From Oscillatoria nigro-viridis PCC 7112 (GTDB taxonomy: Bacteria; Cyanobacteriota; Cyanobacteriia; Cyanobacteriales; Microcoleaceae): a stretch of 64,000 bases of DNA. The notes under the pieces were generated by a model. The model did no database searches. It had not been told where the DNA came from and saw only the letters and a list, made by a program, of their open reading frames with translations. Shown here piece after piece: positions 25,424 to 36,539 of the stretch. The stretch lies in NCBI RefSeq assembly GCF_000317475.1, contig NC_019729.1:5904501-5968500 (forward strand). Reading direction: 5' to 3'. Positions within the stretch are counted from its first letter, which is position 1. The number at the start of each line of letters is the position of its first letter. Position numbers and translations under genes: made by a program.

Positions 25424-28400
25424 TTACTCAGTAGCCACCAACTTTTGAACCCCCGCCAGAATTATTTCTAATTCAGCGATGATTTTTGTAGCCCCCTCCA
25501 AATCATTTGATTCGGCCAGACTTTGAAGCCGATCTGCCATCTCGGGCATTAACCGCACCGCCGCCGTCGCGCTGACACCTTTAATTTGATGAGCGCGGCG
25601 GGCCAGTGTGTCCATGTCTCCCGAGGCGATCGCCCCCTTAGCAGCTTCTAAATAACTACAAGTGTCCACCACAAAAGCTTGCAGTATTTCCCGCTCAAAC
25701 TCTAAATCAGCGCCCGAAATTTCGTGCAAACGCGCCATATCGACTACCGATTCGATATCTGGCTCAGAATTTTGAAGTTCCTCGCCATTAAACTTGGGAG
25801 TTTCAATTTTTAGCTTGGCCGACCAATTTTCTAGTACCGATTTTAACTTTTCGATCGAAATAGGTTTGCTAATATAATCGTCCATGCCCGCCGCCAGACA
25901 CTTTTCCCGATCGCCCTTCAAAGCATTCGCCGTCATCGCAATCACCACCGTCTTTTGATGCGGCTCCATGTTGCCTGCAGCATCTGCCGCTTCCCGGCGG
26001 CGCAATTCCCGCGTTGCTTCGTAACCGTCCAAAACCGGCATCTGACAGTCCATCAACACAATGTCATACTTTTTCAGAGCAACCATAGATAGCGCCTCTG
26101 CGCCGTTATTCGCGACATCCGCAGTGCATCCCAAAACTCTGAGTTGATTGAGACCAACTTTTTGATTGATTGGAGTATCTTCAACTAACAAAATCTTTAA
26201 ACTTGCTAACTCCCGGTTGTCAATAGCTGAGGCTCGATTGGAAGTTAGATTTGCCCGCGGCTCATCCATCAGCGTCATCGGGGCGATCGCATTCGCCAAG
26301 CAATCAAATAGTCGGTGAGCTTTAACAGGTTTAGTTAAATACCCGCTAAAACCGCTATTTACCAAGCGTTTCGCTTCTGCAAGCTGATTCGTTGAAGTCA
26401 GCACCACCCACTTTGTCTGCTGCATTGCCGGCTCAGAAATCCTCAAGCGTTCGAGACTTCCCGCCACCATTTCCGGCAACTGAATATCAACCAAAACGAT
26501 ATCGTAAGGGGAATTCAGGCTGACAGCTTTGTACAGAGATGCGATCGTCATCCAACCGTTCTCAACCTCCTCCACCTCCATTCCCCACAAAACAGCCATT
26601 CTCACTAGCAGTTTTCGCACTGTCGGCTTGTCGCTGGCAACTAACATTTTTCGCCCCGCCAGCACCGTTTCTAAATTCACTTCGCACGCTGTCCCCACAG
26701 CAGTTAAGTTTTCCTTAACTGTCGGCACAGTAAACCAAAAAGTCGAGCCTTGGCCAGGGGTACTTTCCACACCGATTTGCCCACCCATTAATTCCACCAA
26801 CTCCTTAGAAATAGCCAGCCCCAAACCTGTACCGCCGTATTTTCTTGTCGTAGAGGCATCAACTTGAGTAAAAGATTGAAACAGCTTTTTTTTGTCTTCG
26901 GGAGCAATTCCAATTCCTGTATCTGTGACTTTAAACAGCAGCAACATCAAGTCATTGTTTTCTATTTTTAACTTTTCAATATTTTCTAAAATTTTCTGAT
27001 TTTCGCTGGCTGCCAATAACCCAGGATTACTAGCATTAGCAACCTCAATTACCACTTCTCCTGCTTCTGTAAACTTAATAGCATTGTTGATCAAATTAGT
27101 TAGTATTTGCCGCAACCGCGCTGCATCACCTTTAATTTGCACCGGCACGTCGCTGTCAATCAGTGCCACCACTTCTATACCTTTTTCTTGTGCGGGAGTT
27201 GCCAACAAATCCAGCACTTCATTCATACAGATACTGAGGTTAAATTCTAGTATTTCTAAGCGCATTTCTCCGGCTTCCAGTTTGGATAGATCCAGAATAT
27301 CGTTAATGATGGAGAGTAAATTTTGGCCGCTGAGTTTCAGCGTCTGTACAAAGTCAAGCTGTTCGGGAGTAAGATTCGTTTTCAGCAGCAAATCAGTCAT
27401 CCCCATCACTCCATTCATCGGAGTACGGATTTCGTGACTCATATTTGCTAAAAATAGCGACTTCATTCGAGACGCTTCGAGGGCTGCTTCTCGGGCTTGC
27501 TGCGCTTGTTCAAAAAGAGTAGATTGCTGAATGGCGATCGCCAACTGCACGCTCAACCTTCCCAGCAAATCCATCTCAGAATCAGTCCAAACACGCGGAG
27601 CTCTGCACTGATGGGCAATCAGCAATCCCCACAACCGATTTTGGCTCGTTTCCAAACTCCTTCCCGGCAGTTCAATTCGAGTTTCCGGCGAGTATTCGGT
27701 TGCCAACCCCTGACTTTCATCCCCTATAAAAATTGGTACAACTAAATTAGCCCTTACCTGCAAACTAGCAAGTAAATGTCGGTGTTCCTCGCTCAAATTC
27801 GCCGTATAAATATCTGCCATTGCTTGAATTTTTTCTGCGCTATACAGCCATACATAACTTTCTCCAAATGATGTTCTTTGAACTTTTCTACCCAGCAGGG
27901 GCATCCAATCATCCCCTACAGATTCCACAACAACAAGCGCTGTTTCTTCCGACTCAAAACGATAAATTACCGTGCGGTCATTTGCCAACAACTGCCGCAC
28001 TTCTTGTACAGCCGTGCTCAGAGTTTGAGTCAGGTTGAGAGACTGCCGGACTCGCTGGGCGATCGCCGAAACCAGCCGTTCTTGTTCTGCTTGTTCCCGC
28101 AGCATTCTCTCAGCTTGCTTGCGTTCGGTGACATCGCGAATTACCGCAGCAAAGCACAGCGGTTCGGTGGTTTGAGGGTGCTTGACCAGAAAAGCATTCA
28201 TCACCACATCAATGGGTTGTCCGGTGGCCAAGTGCTGCATTTGACCTTCGCCTTGCCACTGGCCCTGACTGATAATTGTTGGTAAAATCTCTTGACTGAA
28301 TTTCTGCTGAAAATACGGCCCAATATAATCCCATATCTCCGTATAAAGCACTGCCGAAAGATTCTCTACACCCACCAGTTTTCGTCCGGCTTCGTTGACA

Positions 28401-30538
28401 AACAGCGTTTTGCCTTTCAGGGTAGCCATACCGATAAAATCGCTGCTGTTTTCAATCAGCGACACAAATTTTTGCCGTTCTTCTTCTCCTTTTTTGCGTT
28501 CGGTAATGTCGCGCTTGACGCAGACATGACAAATTACATCGTTGGCGTTGTTAATCACAGAGTATGCCGCAACGTCGATCGCCAGCGTCTGGCCTTTTTT
28601 AGTGCAGTTAGTAATTTCGCCCCGAAAACTTCCTGTTTTCGCTAAACTTTGAGCAATTGCCGAAAAGCGCTCCCCCGCAACCAGCGGCGAAGCTTCTGCT
28701 TCTAATTCCGCGTCTGTGTATTCTAGAAGCGTTTGGTGAGCACGATTTTGTTCGAGGAAAAACCCGTCAGCATCGATAATGACGATCGCATCGTTGGAAT
28801 TTAAAAATATTTCTCGGTAAAGCTTTAGTTTTTCCTCAGCTCGCTTGCGTTCGGTGATGTCTCTGTTGACACTTACGTAACAAACTACATCCCCAGCATC
28901 ATTTAAAACCGCAAAAGCCGAAACCTCCACCTCAACTGTTCCTTCTTGCACAGCCTTAATACAGGTCATTTCGCCTCGGTAACTCCCTGTTTCTGCCAAG
29001 GTTTGCAGCACAGACGTAAATGGCTGTTCTCCCATGTGAGTTGCAGGTGTTTTTCCCCACAATTTAGACGAACTGTAGCCCAGCAAAGCCGTGTGAGCTT
29101 GATTTGTTTCTAAGTAATAGCCTTGGGGGTCTAAGATCGCGATCGCATCGTTGGATTTCAAAAAGATTTGTTGATAAAGTAGCAGCTTCCGTTCAGCTTG
29201 TTTCCGGGCGCTAATATCCGTGAACAAGCCGTAGTAAACTATTTCCCCCGATGCTTGGAATTCTGGCTGGGAAGCTCCTTGCACCCATTTAAGTTTTCCC
29301 GACGGAGTGACAATTCTTCCTTCCCAGCGCCAAGGCTGCAAATTTTCAGCAGAAAGCGTCACCGAGTTGAGAAAATCATCTCGATCTTCGGGATGAATCA
29401 TGTCAACAATTACATTAAAATTCTGCTGAGCAGCCTCTGGTTCTATTTCATACAATTCTCGGCAGCCAGCGCTCACAAACGAGAAAGCCATCGAGCCGTC
29501 TGGATGCAAGTCAATTTGATATACCGTACCCGGTACGCTAGCAGTAATTTTTTGCAGTTTGGCTTGGCTTTGATTCCTGGCTTCATCTGTGGCCTGCAAT
29601 TGACCAATCTCTCTAGAAACACCCAAAACCCCAAATATATTACCCTGTGCATCGCACAGCGGCACTTTTTGCGTATCAAAAACGTGCTGTTTGCCACCTT
29701 CAAAGGTTATCGCCTGGTAGGGATTGCGAACCCTCTCCCCAGCCAGCACAGCTCGATCTTCCTCGCGGATGCCCCTAATTTTGCCGTTGCGATCGCCAAA
29801 TACTAATTCGGCTGAAAACCCTAATTCAATATCATCTTTTCCGATAATTTCTTCAACATTTTTCCCCACATATTCAGCAAAACTTTGATTGACAAAAATG
29901 TATCTAAAATTTCTATTTTTCGCAAAAACTTTGTCCGCCGCAGCATCCATTACAGCCCGCAACAATAGTTCTTGACTTTCCGAATCCAGAGCAAAATTTT
30001 TTTGAGTTTTATCCTTGACACTGGTCGTTTTAGCTGCTAATATTGTTAACTGTTTTGCACAAATTTTAGCTACAGTGTGCAGCAAACAAAGGTGTTCCAA
30101 ATTAAAAGCAGTTGCCTGCTCTGCACCAATGAAAAATACTCCCAACAATTCTTCACTTTCATCCGGGTTGGCTGGTGCCATCAAGACCGACTGAAACTGA
30201 GCCATTGGTGGCGGAGCGATGTTGTGCTCCCAGTCCCGATTGCCAGCAAGCCATTCAGCGCGAGCAGCTTGCAAGCGCCCTTCCATTTCGGCTTTGGTGC
30301 TAGCACTTAACGGCTGTAAGTGTTCCAGGTATATTCGATCGTCCGGTAGCGTCAAAATTGCGATCGCCTCTGTGGGAATGAGGCGATCGAGATATGCCAG
30401 ACACGCAGACCAAATTTCATCAGCACTGAGAGCGGCTTGAACTTTTGTAGTAAGTTCGTTGAGAACTTGCAGTTCCAAGGTACGCTGGCGGACTTTTGCT
30501 TTGAGGCTGGCGGCTAGGATTTGCATAGTGCTCACCAA
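25424..30538 (-). CDS. Hybrid sensor histidine kinase with GAF, five PAS, two receivers and HPt
   Basis: A 1,704-residue phosphorelay protein without obvious membrane helices. Approximate order: GAF (20-180), five PAS/PAC repeats (190-830, each ending in a VxRDITERK-like motif), and a phytochrome-type GAF (845-1025, [12 protein letters not shown]). HisKA follows with phosphoacceptor His in [12 protein letters not shown] (about 1055), then HATPase ([16 protein letters not shown]). Two receivers follow, with Asp in [11 protein letters not shown] and [17 protein letters not shown]. An HPt domain with His in [10 protein letters not shown] ends the protein. All phosphorelay steps are present. The input signal is unknown. 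No response-regulator gene is adjacent. Confidence 0.95.
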   Translation of the reverse strand: MVSTMQILAASLKAKVRQRTLELQVLNELTTKVQAALSADEIWSACLAYLDRLIPTEAIAILTLPDDRIYLEHLQPLSASTKAEMEGRLQAARAEWLAGNRDWEHNIAPPPMAQFQSVLMAPANPDESEELLGVFFIGAEQATAFNLEHLCLLHTVAKICAKQLTILAAKTTSVKDKTQKNFALDSESQELLLRAVMDAAADKVFAKNRNFRYIFVNQSFAEYVGKNVEEIIGKDDIELGFSAELVFGDRNGKIRGIREEDRAVLAGERVRNPYQAITFEGGKQHVFDTQKVPLCDAQGNIFGVLGVSREIGQLQATDEARNQSQAKLQKITASVPGTVYQIDLHPDGSMAFSFVSAGCRELYEIEPEAAQQNFNVIVDMIHPEDRDDFLNSVTLSAENLQPWRWEGRIVTPSGKLKWVQGASQPEFQASGEIVYYGLFTDISARKQAERKLLLYQQIFLKSNDAIAILDPQGYYLETNQAHTALLGYSSSKLWGKTPATHMGEQPFTSVLQTLAETGSYRGEMTCIKAVQEGTVEVEVSAFAVLNDAGDVVCYVSVNRDITERKRAEEKLKLYREIFLNSNDAIVIIDADGFFLEQNRAHQTLLEYTDAELEAEASPLVAGERFSAIAQSLAKTGSFRGEITNCTKKGQTLAIDVAAYSVINNANDVICHVCVKRDITERKKGEEERQKFVSLIENSSDFIGMATLKGKTLFVNEAGRKLVGVENLSAVLYTEIWDYIGPYFQQKFSQEILPTIISQGQWQGEGQMQHLATGQPIDVVMNAFLVKHPQTTEPLCFAAVIRDVTERKQAERMLREQAEQERLVSAIAQRVRQSLNLTQTLSTAVQEVRQLLANDRTVIYRFESEETALVVVESVGDDWMPLLGRKVQRTSFGESYVWLYSAEKIQAMADIYTANLSEEHRHLLASLQVRANLVVPIFIGDESQGLATEYSPETRIELPGRSLETSQNRLWGLLIAHQCRAPRVWTDSEMDLLGRLSVQLAIAIQQSTLFEQAQQAREAALEASRMKSLFLANMSHEIRTPMNGVMGMTDLLLKTNLTPEQLDFVQTLKLSGQNLLSIINDILDLSKLEAGEMRLEILEFNLSICMNEVLDLLATPAQEKGIEVVALIDSDVPVQIKGDAARLRQILTNLINNAIKFTEAGEVVIEVANASNPGLLAASENQKILENIEKLKIENNDLMLLLFKVTDTGIGIAPEDKKKLFQSFTQVDASTTRKYGGTGLGLAISKELVELMGGQIGVESTPGQGSTFWFTVPTVKENLTAVGTACEVNLETVLAGRKMLVASDKPTVRKLLVRMAVLWGMEVEEVENGWMTIASLYKAVSLNSPYDIVLVDIQLPEMVAGSLERLRISEPAMQQTKWVVLTSTNQLAEAKRLVNSGFSGYLTKPVKAHRLFDCLANAIAPMTLMDEPRANLTSNRASAIDNRELASLKILLVEDTPINQKVGLNQLRVLGCTADVANNGAEALSMVALKKYDIVLMDCQMPVLDGYEATRELRRREAADAAGNMEPHQKTVVIAMTANALKGDREKCLAAGMDDYISKPISIEKLKSVLENWSAKLKIETPKFNGEELQNSEPDIESVVDMARLHEISGADLEFEREILQAFVVDTCSYLEAAKGAIASGDMDTLARRAHQIKGVSATAAVRLMPEMADRLQSLAESNDLEGATKIIAELEIILAGVQKLVATE

Positions 30539-30857
30539 ACTGGTTTGCTTATATTATAATTATTGATTTTAAAACTTTGGCAAACAATCATCTTAAAATA
30601 CATCCGGCTAAAAGACAACGGTTTGATATTTAAATTACCTTCAATCGCTAAAAAACAATGATGCGATCGGGAGCAAAGAGACACTGCTCAATGCAAGCTC
30701 TCGCTCCCGCTGCGACACTTAAGCTCACACCCAAACACAGATGCAAGCTCCGACTTCCGCGATCTAACTCAAAAAATTTTAGACCAAACTTCAAACCCTC
30801 AAATTCATGTGTTGAGTCAATCTAAAATCTAAAATCTAAAATCAATGGACTGTGAAA
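30539..30857. other. Gene-free interval
   Basis: About 320 bp upstream of the histidine kinase. It is AT-rich next to the kinase start, with a loose GGGAGC/GCTCCC pair near 30669-30710 and a short AATCTAA heptamer run (30820-30841). I see no gene or RNA. Confidence 0.5.
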
Positions 30858-31259
30858 CTAGCCCATTAAAATTACATTATCGATCACATGGATGACGCCG
30901 TTATCAGCTTCGATATCCGCAGCGACAACTGTAGCATTTTTCACCTCAAAACCGTCAGAACAATCAATTTTAATCGGCGAACCTTCCAAGGAAGTAACAA
31001 AACCGAGTTTTGCCAAATCAGCTTTCATAAACTTGCCAGAGACGACGTGAAACATCAAAATCCTAGTCAGTTGGGGAACGTTCTGCACTAGGGTTGTGAT
31101 AGTTCCCGGTGGCAATTTCGCAAAAGCATCGTCATTGGGTGCAAAGACAGTGAAAGGGCCCGGACTTTTGAGCGCGTCTACTAAATTAGCTACTTGCACG
31201 GCTGTTACGAGGGTTTGGAACGAACCCGCACCTACGGCAATATCAACAATATCAGGCAT
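30858..31259 (-). CDS. Fasciclin (FAS1) domain protein
   Basis: A 133-residue single FAS1 domain with the H1 box [15 protein letters not shown], the HVVSGKFM segment and the C-terminal box [13 protein letters not shown]. There is no signal peptide, so it is probably cytoplasmic, as for many cyanobacterial single-domain FAS1 proteins. FAS1 domains mediate adhesion or protein interaction, but the specific role is unknown. The ATG has a GAGGTAG Shine-Dalgarno upstream. Confidence 0.9.
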   Translation of the reverse strand: MPDIVDIAVGAGSFQTLVTAVQVANLVDALKSPGPFTVFAPNDDAFAKLPPGTITTLVQNVPQLTRILMFHVVSGKFMKADLAKLGFVTSLEGSPIKIDCSDGFEVKNATVVAADIEADNGVIHVIDNVILMG

Positions 31260-31355
31260 TGTGTTCTACCTCATCTGGGAAAAAAGTTCTATTAAGTATC
31301 GTAAACTGAGGCGGGCAACAATACCTACTGTCTTTTTTGAAAAATTGGTAACTCT

Positions 31356-31414
31356 TTTGTAGTGAGGACTTCAATCCTCAGATTTTTGATGAGGACTTCA
31401 GTCCTCACTACAAA
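31356..31414. repeat. Palindromic dispersed repeat (TTTGTAGTGAGGAC family)
   Basis: The ends TTTGTAGTGAGGACT and its complement enclose paired CCTCA/TGAGG segments. A relative with ends TTTGTAGTAAGGGCT lies at 54540-54603. Both lie in intergenic DNA. The rest of 31260-31606 contains a GAAACCGGGTTTTTT-type repeat and no gene. Confidence 0.65.
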
Positions 31415-31606
31415 CCTAATAATATAGGACTTACATCTGGGGGCCCAGAAACCGGGTTTTTTACGGAAAGACGCGTTAAAACCCGCAGATTAGGTAAAAA
31501 ACCCAGTTGCGAGGAGTCGGAGTGCGTCCAGGACTGTAATAGTTATTTTACCCGATATCATATTACTAAATGCTTGGCAATTTAACCGCGCGGTGCTTTT
31601 AAATTG

Positions 31607-31996
31607 CTAGAATACTGCTGGCGATTGTGATACCAAAACCTCGGTTTCTAAATCTGCTACTTCAGCCTTTAGGTTTTCTCCCTTGTGAATGCTAAAACTG
31701 CCGTACAAAATTGAAATTTCAAAAATGTCAGTATGAATTAAAGCTGCTTTCCGGTGCGCGTCTTCACCCAAATGAATGCCAATCAAATCAGCTTCAGGAT
31801 CTTTGACATCTTCAGGATGGAACACCTCCCAACTGATGTCTCGGCAGTCATGAAATACTATGCTATAAGGCAATCTATCGCCTGTCGGATCGTAAATACA
31901 TTCAAATAAAATTTCATTCCCCCACAAAGACACATTGACATTTGTAATGAGGGATGTAAGTCCTCCTAAATTAAGCAATTTGTAGTCATCGGGCAT
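31607..31996 (-). CDS. Probable immunity protein of orphan toxin module
   Basis: A 129-residue acidic soluble protein (NVNVSLWGNEILFECIYDP, HDCRDISWEVFHPEDVKD) with beta-rich character. I recognise no named family. Its ATG lies one base after the stop of the toxin-like fragment 31998-32342, the usual placement of immunity genes for polymorphic toxins. Its role as an antitoxin is inferred from that arrangement, size and acidity. Confidence 0.55.
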   Translation of the reverse strand: MPDDYKLLNLGGLTSLITNVNVSLWGNEILFECIYDPTGDRLPYSIVFHDCRDISWEVFHPEDVKDPEADLIGIHLGEDAHRKAALIHTDIFEISILYGSFSIHKGENLKAEVADLETEVLVSQSPAVF

Positions 31997-31997
31997 A

Positions 31998-32339
31998 TTA
32001 ATTACTCACTTTTTCTCCAGTATTGTGCGTCCCAGGAATCTTATTGCCAAATTCATCGCGTGTTTTGACCAAGCTGCCATCTTTGTCAAGACGCAAACCT
32101 TTGTTTATTTTTCGGCCATCTGAACTGTATCTGGGAGCTGGGGTGCGTACAACTTCACCATCAGGACGGATATTGACTCGCGAACGATCGGCAAATTCGT
32201 ATTCAAGATAACCCCCTTCAGTAGTTCTGATTTCTGCACCCAATCCGCGCAAAAAGTCATCAACTTCTTGGCGAGTCATCCCGGTTAAGTCTCCAAACTC
32301 AGATGCAATTGCATTTCCTCCCGCTCCCTGACTCGGCAC
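31998..32339 (-). CDS. Orphan polymorphic-toxin C-terminal domain
   Basis: A 113-residue fragment starting at a GTG. DRSRVNIRPDGEVVRTPAPRY, then INKGLRLDKDG and DEFGNKIPGTHNTGE match the layout of C-terminal nuclease-like tips of Rhs/contact-dependent toxins. The frame remains open for eight more codons upstream (ending in TCV before PSQGAGGN), then meets a stop. There is no delivery domain, signal or repeat region. It looks like a displaced or truncated toxin tip kept with its immunity gene. Active or decayed status is undecided. Confidence 0.55.
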   Translation of the reverse strand: MPSQGAGGNAIASEFGDLTGMTRQEVDDFLRGLGAEIRTTEGGYLEYEFADRSRVNIRPDGEVVRTPAPRYSSDGRKINKGLRLDKDGSLVKTRDEFGNKIPGTHNTGEKVSN

Positions 32340-32607
32340 GCAAGTCTCCTCACCAACCGTTGCTTATTGGAGTTTAGCACGGTTGAAGAATCGGAACAAG
32401 GAAGTTCGGCAACGGATGAGCTTTCTGAGGATGTAACGGATGGATGGAAGAAGGAAGAAGGAAAAAGGAAGGATCGTGCCTCAAACTCGCAATGCCAAAT
32501 GCTTTTCGTCCCAATTATCAATTCCCAACGACCAATAATTAATTTCCAAAACAAATAGGGGGTGCCTTCCGCCCCCCTACTAATTAACTAACTCAAGTGG
32601 CACAGAA

Positions 32608-33054
32608 TTATTGATTGCCGATTTGCACTTTCACTACGCGGTTCTTGTCGGCTTCCGCTTTGGGCAAATTCAGCTGCAAAACTCCATTTTTGTACTCAGC
32701 TTCCACGCTGTCATTTTGAACCCGTGCGGGTAGGGGAATCACCCGGCGGAACGAACCGTAGCGGAACTCAGAGCGAGTCATGCCTTTATCTTCAGTCTTA
32801 GTTTCCTGACGGCGTTCGCCACTGATAGCAACAGATTCTGCTGTTACTTGTACGTCCAAATCCTTAGCTTCCATGCCCGGAATTTCCAACTTAAGGTGGA
32901 TGGCTTCGGGAGTTTCATCGAGTTCGGCGGGGGGTACAAAAGCAAAACCGTTAGCTCCGCGTTCTGTTGCCGGTGTCAAGCTATCAAACAACCGATTCAT
33001 TTCTCGCTGCAAGGAGTCCATTTCCCGCAAAGGTTCCCAACGAATAAGTGCCAT
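32608..33054 (-). CDS. Small heat shock protein (Hsp20/alpha-crystallin)
   Basis: A 148-residue holdase chaperone. The N-terminus (LIRWEPLREMDSLQREMNRLFD) is typical of class A Hsp20. The alpha-crystallin domain ends in the conserved YKNGVLQLNLPKAE. The C-terminus has the short VKVQ-type tail. A TTAGTTATGGC start context is present, and no CIRCE element (TTAGCACTC type) is visible upstream. Confidence 0.94.
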   Translation of the reverse strand: MALIRWEPLREMDSLQREMNRLFDSLTPATERGANGFAFVPPAELDETPEAIHLKLEIPGMEAKDLDVQVTAESVAISGERRQETKTEDKGMTRSEFRYGSFRRVIPLPARVQNDSVEAEYKNGVLQLNLPKAEADKNRVVKVQIGNQ

Positions 33055-33307
33055 AACTAATACCTCGACTATCTGAAGTTTTTAGGGGTTGAGAAACACT
33101 TGACTCAACTTGTATTTAATATATTCCAGCTCCCGCAACTGGGGGATTCGGTTTTCCGCAAAAAGACCGATCGCATTTCCGAACATTCGCGATCGATATT
33201 GTAAAATCATCCCAGGTGCGGGTATCCGATCCAACCCGAACCCAGCAATTTTAGATTTTAGATTCGAGCGAGGAATTCGCATCTAAAATCTAAAATCTAA
33301 GGTTCGA

Positions 33308-33595
33308 TTAACTCCACCGCGAATGCTGATAAGAAGCATAGGTATTAAACAAAGCACCCACCAAACTAAAAGTTAGACCGATCACGAAAAAACCCTGGAG
33401 GGGACAGCCGCTGCCGAAAGTAGCTAAGAACTGCAAAATCAGGTCTTCTCCAGAGCGACCAACTTCTTGGAGAGCAGGCAGGAAGCCAATCAGCGAAAAG
33501 CTAGTCAATCCCCCGCCGATTAACAATAAGGGGGCGACAAAGCTCAACAGGCTGGTCAGCAGTACAGAGCGAAGGAAATTGGGAAAAATGCTCAT
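33308..33595 (-). CDS. Small two-helix membrane protein
   Basis: A 95-residue protein with two hydrophobic helices (VAPLLLIGGGLTSFSLIGFL and GFFVIGLTFSLVGALFNTY) and a short basic C-terminus. It is a conserved-looking cyanobacterial hypothetical protein. It reads divergently from the MlaE-like gene. Upstream (33055-33307) a heptamer AATCTAA run separates it from hsp20. Confidence 0.65.
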   Translation of the reverse strand: MSIFPNFLRSVLLTSLLSFVAPLLLIGGGLTSFSLIGFLPALQEVGRSGEDLILQFLATFGSGCPLQGFFVIGLTFSLVGALFNTYASYQHSRWS

Positions 33596-33781
33596 AATAG
33601 TCAGTAAATTCAGCTAAACTGCCGAAAGGTACAAGCAAACAAAACTTGTCCTTTTCTACGATAGGCAGCGATCGCCCTCAGTGGCCGATTCTGTCAGAAA
33701 TCTTAAATGTTATAGAAAAAACTTGTTTAAGATTTGTAGATAGATTTCATTTTTGGCAGTTGTTCTATACTCGAAATCTCC

Positions 33782-34576
33782 TTGAGCACCACTACATCTT
33801 CCAGCCTCAGTTTGTGGAGTCAGCGGTTGCTGGCAGCAATTTTATTGGGCGGCCAAGTCATGCTGCACTTGCTGAAGGGCAAAATTCACCGCCGCAACAC
33901 CCTCGACCAAATGGCAGCAGTCGGCCCGGAATCTCTGCTGATTGCTTTGCTGACTGCGGGTTTTGTCGGCATGGTATTTACTATTCAGGTAGCGAGGGAG
34001 TTTATTAACCTCGGTGCCGGCAATGTCGTAGGCGGCGTTTTGGCTTTGTCTTTGGCTCGCGAACTCGGCCCCGTCTTAACAGCCGTAATCGTGACGGGAC
34101 GGGTAGGTTCGGCTTTTGCAGCGGAAATCGGCACGATGCAGGTAACAGAACAGATAGATGCCCTGCTGATGCTCAGAACAGACCCGATCGACTATTTAGT
34201 CATTCCCCGCGTCCTTGCTTGCTGCTTGATGCTGCCAATTTTAACCATCATGTGTCTCGTCACCGGCATCATCGGCGGACTGCTGATTGCTACGACGATG
34301 TACGGCATCTCTCAAAGCGTGTTTTTAGAATCAGTCCGCAATTTCCTGAGTCTGTGGGATATTTGCAGCGCGGCAATTAAGGCTTTTGCATTCGGTGGCT
34401 TGATTGCTGTAATCGGTACTAGCTGGGGTTTGACCACCACCGGCGGGGCAAAAGGCGTCGGCCAATCGACTACTACGGCGGTGGTGACGGCTTTACTGGC
34501 TATTTTTATTGTGAACTTTTTCCTGACTTGGCTGATGTTTCAGGGGACAGGCTCTAGCGTACTCAAAGGCTTGTAA
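33782..34576 (+). CDS. MlaE-type lipid ABC transporter permease
   Basis: A 264-residue membrane protein with the MlaE family signature across LARELGPVLTAVIVTGRVGSAFAAEIGTM (in part) and five or six helices. The family moves phospholipids between membranes with MlaF/MlaD-like partners. In chloroplasts the homologue is TGD1. The start is a TTG because no ATG precedes the first conserved helix. It begins the run with DUF3119, DUF3086 and plsY that is conserved in cyanobacteria. Confidence 0.88.
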   Translation: MSTTTSSSLSLWSQRLLAAILLGGQVMLHLLKGKIHRRNTLDQMAAVGPESLLIALLTAGFVGMVFTIQVAREFINLGAGNVVGGVLALSLARELGPVLTAVIVTGRVGSAFAAEIGTMQVTEQIDALLMLRTDPIDYLVIPRVLACCLMLPILTIMCLVTGIIGGLLIATTMYGISQSVFLESVRNFLSLWDICSAAIKAFAFGGLIAVIGTSWGLTTTGGAKGVGQSTTTAVVTALLAIFIVNFFLTWLMFQGTGSSVLKGL

Positions 34577-34639
34577 GCTAGGAAACGGATAAAATATGAA
34601 TAATTGGCAACATTCGCTTACTACCCTTGATTTAAACCC

Positions 34640-35032
34640 GTGAATACCACTGCCTCTTCGACTGCGCCGACAAATACGATCGAACTCGCTCCGAGTTATG
34701 CGATTCCCCTAGTCCTGGTACTGGCGGCCCTACCGCTGCTGTTCGTGCAGAAGTGGGCGAGTTTGCCACTTTCGCTGTTCGGCTTGTTTCTGATGTACCA
34801 AGCCGCCACCATCCGGCTGCAATTTACCCCAACAGATTTGGACATTTATCGATCTTCCAACTTAATCCGCCGCTTTCCTTACCGAGAATGGCAAAATTGG
34901 CGGATATTTTGGCCCGCTGTGCCGATTTTGTTCTATTTCAAAGAAATTAACAGCATTCACTTTCTGCCAGTTCTGTTCGATCGTAAAATGCTACAGACCT
35001 GCTTAGAACAGCGCTGTCCCCGTCAAGACTAA
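34640..35032 (+). CDS. DUF3119 family protein
   Basis: A 130-residue protein with two N-terminal membrane helices (AIPLVLVLAALPLLFV and LPLSLFGLFLMYQA) and a C-terminal domain reading LDIYRSSNLIRRFPYREWQNW. The GTG start at 34640 gives the expected family length. Its constant position between the MlaE-like permease and DUF3086 suggests a role with that transporter, unproven. Confidence 0.85.
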   Translation: MNTTASSTAPTNTIELAPSYAIPLVLVLAALPLLFVQKWASLPLSLFGLFLMYQAATIRLQFTPTDLDIYRSSNLIRRFPYREWQNWRIFWPAVPILFYFKEINSIHFLPVLFDRKMLQTCLEQRCPRQD

Positions 35033-35091
35033 AAAAGTTGTTAATTTTAAATTTTTAACTTTTCCGTGCCCTACGCCGAACAAAATTTCCC

Positions 35092-36423
35092 ATGAATTCA
35101 GACGAATCTCCAACCCAAGAACCGCAAGCCCAACCACCCGCCCCAAGCGGTGACGGCGAAGTCGATTTACCCGTGAATCAGACGGAGTACCAACTTCCAT
35201 CTCAAACACGAGATTTGTGGATCGACGAAAATGAACTGCCAGCCCGACTCCCGGCAGAAACAGACGCGCCGCTGGATGAGGAAGATGCCGAAATCGCCCA
35301 TTTCGTGGACGAAGCAAGCGCAATCGCCCAAGTCCCGCCCAACACTGACGATCGCGAATCAGAAAGTCCGATCGCTCAAATCGATCCTCCAACAGACTCC
35401 CAGCCAACAGCAACCGCAGAAACGGTAACGCCCATCCCAGAAAATGTTACCGAACAGTTGGCAAATAGAGTCAAAGAATTGCAGCAGCAAGAACAAAATT
35501 TGACTGAAAGAATTGCCGCCTTGGAAGCCGACAAAGCCAATGCTATAGAAGCGTTGGGCTCCGCTCAAGCATCGATCGGGCGTTTGGTACAAGACGGCTT
35601 GATTCAACTAGATCAGCGCAAACAAGCGCTACAAATCGAAGTAGAAAAACTCGAACGCCGGCGCGATCGAATTCAAAAGGAAATGCGAACCACTTTTGCC
35701 GGCGTTTCCCAAGATTTAGCAATTCGAGTCCAGGGTTTCAAAGACTATCTAGTAGGCAGTTTGCAGGATTTGGCCGCCACCGCCGAACTCTTAGATTTGA
35801 CGCCACCGGTGCAAGAGACACCCAAGCAAATTCCTGCTGAGGAGTCTCAATCCTCAGCACCGGTAAATCCCAAATTTGCCGAACAGGGATTTCAAGAACA
35901 AGCCAAACAAATTCGCCGCACCCTCGATCAATACCGCACTCTCCCCGACTACTACGGCCCGCCTTGGCAACTTCGCCGCACTTTTGAACCCATCCACGCA
36001 GAACGAGTGTCTAATTGGTTTTTCACCCAAGGAGGAAGAGGCGCTTTGCGGACTATGGGTTCGCGCTTGCAAAATATCTTGATTACTTCGACAATTATTT
36101 CTGTACTCAGAAGCGTCTACGGCGGGCGGGTGCGGACTTTGGTACTCGCCAACAGTCCCGAACGTTTGGGAGAGTGGCGCCGGGGTTTGCAGGACTGTTT
36201 GGGCATTACTCGCAGCGATTTTGGCCCGGAAAGGGGGATTATTATGTTTGAGTCTGCGGAAGCTTTGGCTCAAAAAGCCGATCGACTGGTGAAAGATGGC
36301 AAATTGCCGCTAATTGTCATTGATGAAACTGAGGATTTAATTAGTTTGTCAATCCTGCAATTTCCTTTATGGCTGGCCTTTGCTGCCGATCCGCAAACTT
36401 TGATGGCTGCTAAGGATTTTTGA
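35092..36423 (+). CDS. DUF3086 family protein
   Basis: A 443-residue soluble protein. A disordered acidic N-terminus (to about residue 115) is followed by a coiled coil (about 115-200, LQQQEQNLTERIAALEADKA), then the conserved C-terminal DUF3086 region (about 260-443, PDYYGPPWQLRRTFEPIHAE and RTLVLANSPERLGEWRRGLQ). The C-terminal domain resembles a Rossmann-like fold. Function unknown; only cyanobacteria carry it next to DUF3119. Confidence 0.87.
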   Translation: MNSDESPTQEPQAQPPAPSGDGEVDLPVNQTEYQLPSQTRDLWIDENELPARLPAETDAPLDEEDAEIAHFVDEASAIAQVPPNTDDRESESPIAQIDPPTDSQPTATAETVTPIPENVTEQLANRVKELQQQEQNLTERIAALEADKANAIEALGSAQASIGRLVQDGLIQLDQRKQALQIEVEKLERRRDRIQKEMRTTFAGVSQDLAIRVQGFKDYLVGSLQDLAATAELLDLTPPVQETPKQIPAEESQSSAPVNPKFAEQGFQEQAKQIRRTLDQYRTLPDYYGPPWQLRRTFEPIHAERVSNWFFTQGGRGALRTMGSRLQNILITSTIISVLRSVYGGRVRTLVLANSPERLGEWRRGLQDCLGITRSDFGPERGIIMFESAEALAQKADRLVKDGKLPLIVIDETEDLISLSILQFPLWLAFAADPQTLMAAKDF

Positions 36424-36470
36424 TGGGGTAATTGGTAATTGGTAATTGGTAATTGCTAATTAGTAATTGC
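36424..36470. repeat. Heptamer repeat (GGTAATT type)
   Basis: Seven or so copies of TGGTAAT/TGCTAAT units between DUF3086 and plsY, typical of cyanobacterial short tandem repeats. Confidence 0.75.
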
Positions 36471-36539
36471 TAATTGCTAATTATGCTAGGGGAAAGGTTG
36501 CAAATTTTAAAAGTACACGAAATAATCTCAAATTAAAAA

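Noticed and set aside
32367-32558. Plus-strand 63-codon frame between the toxin fragment and hsp20
   Set aside because: Glu/Lys-rich from a GGAAGAA repeat tract, without ribosome site or conservation.
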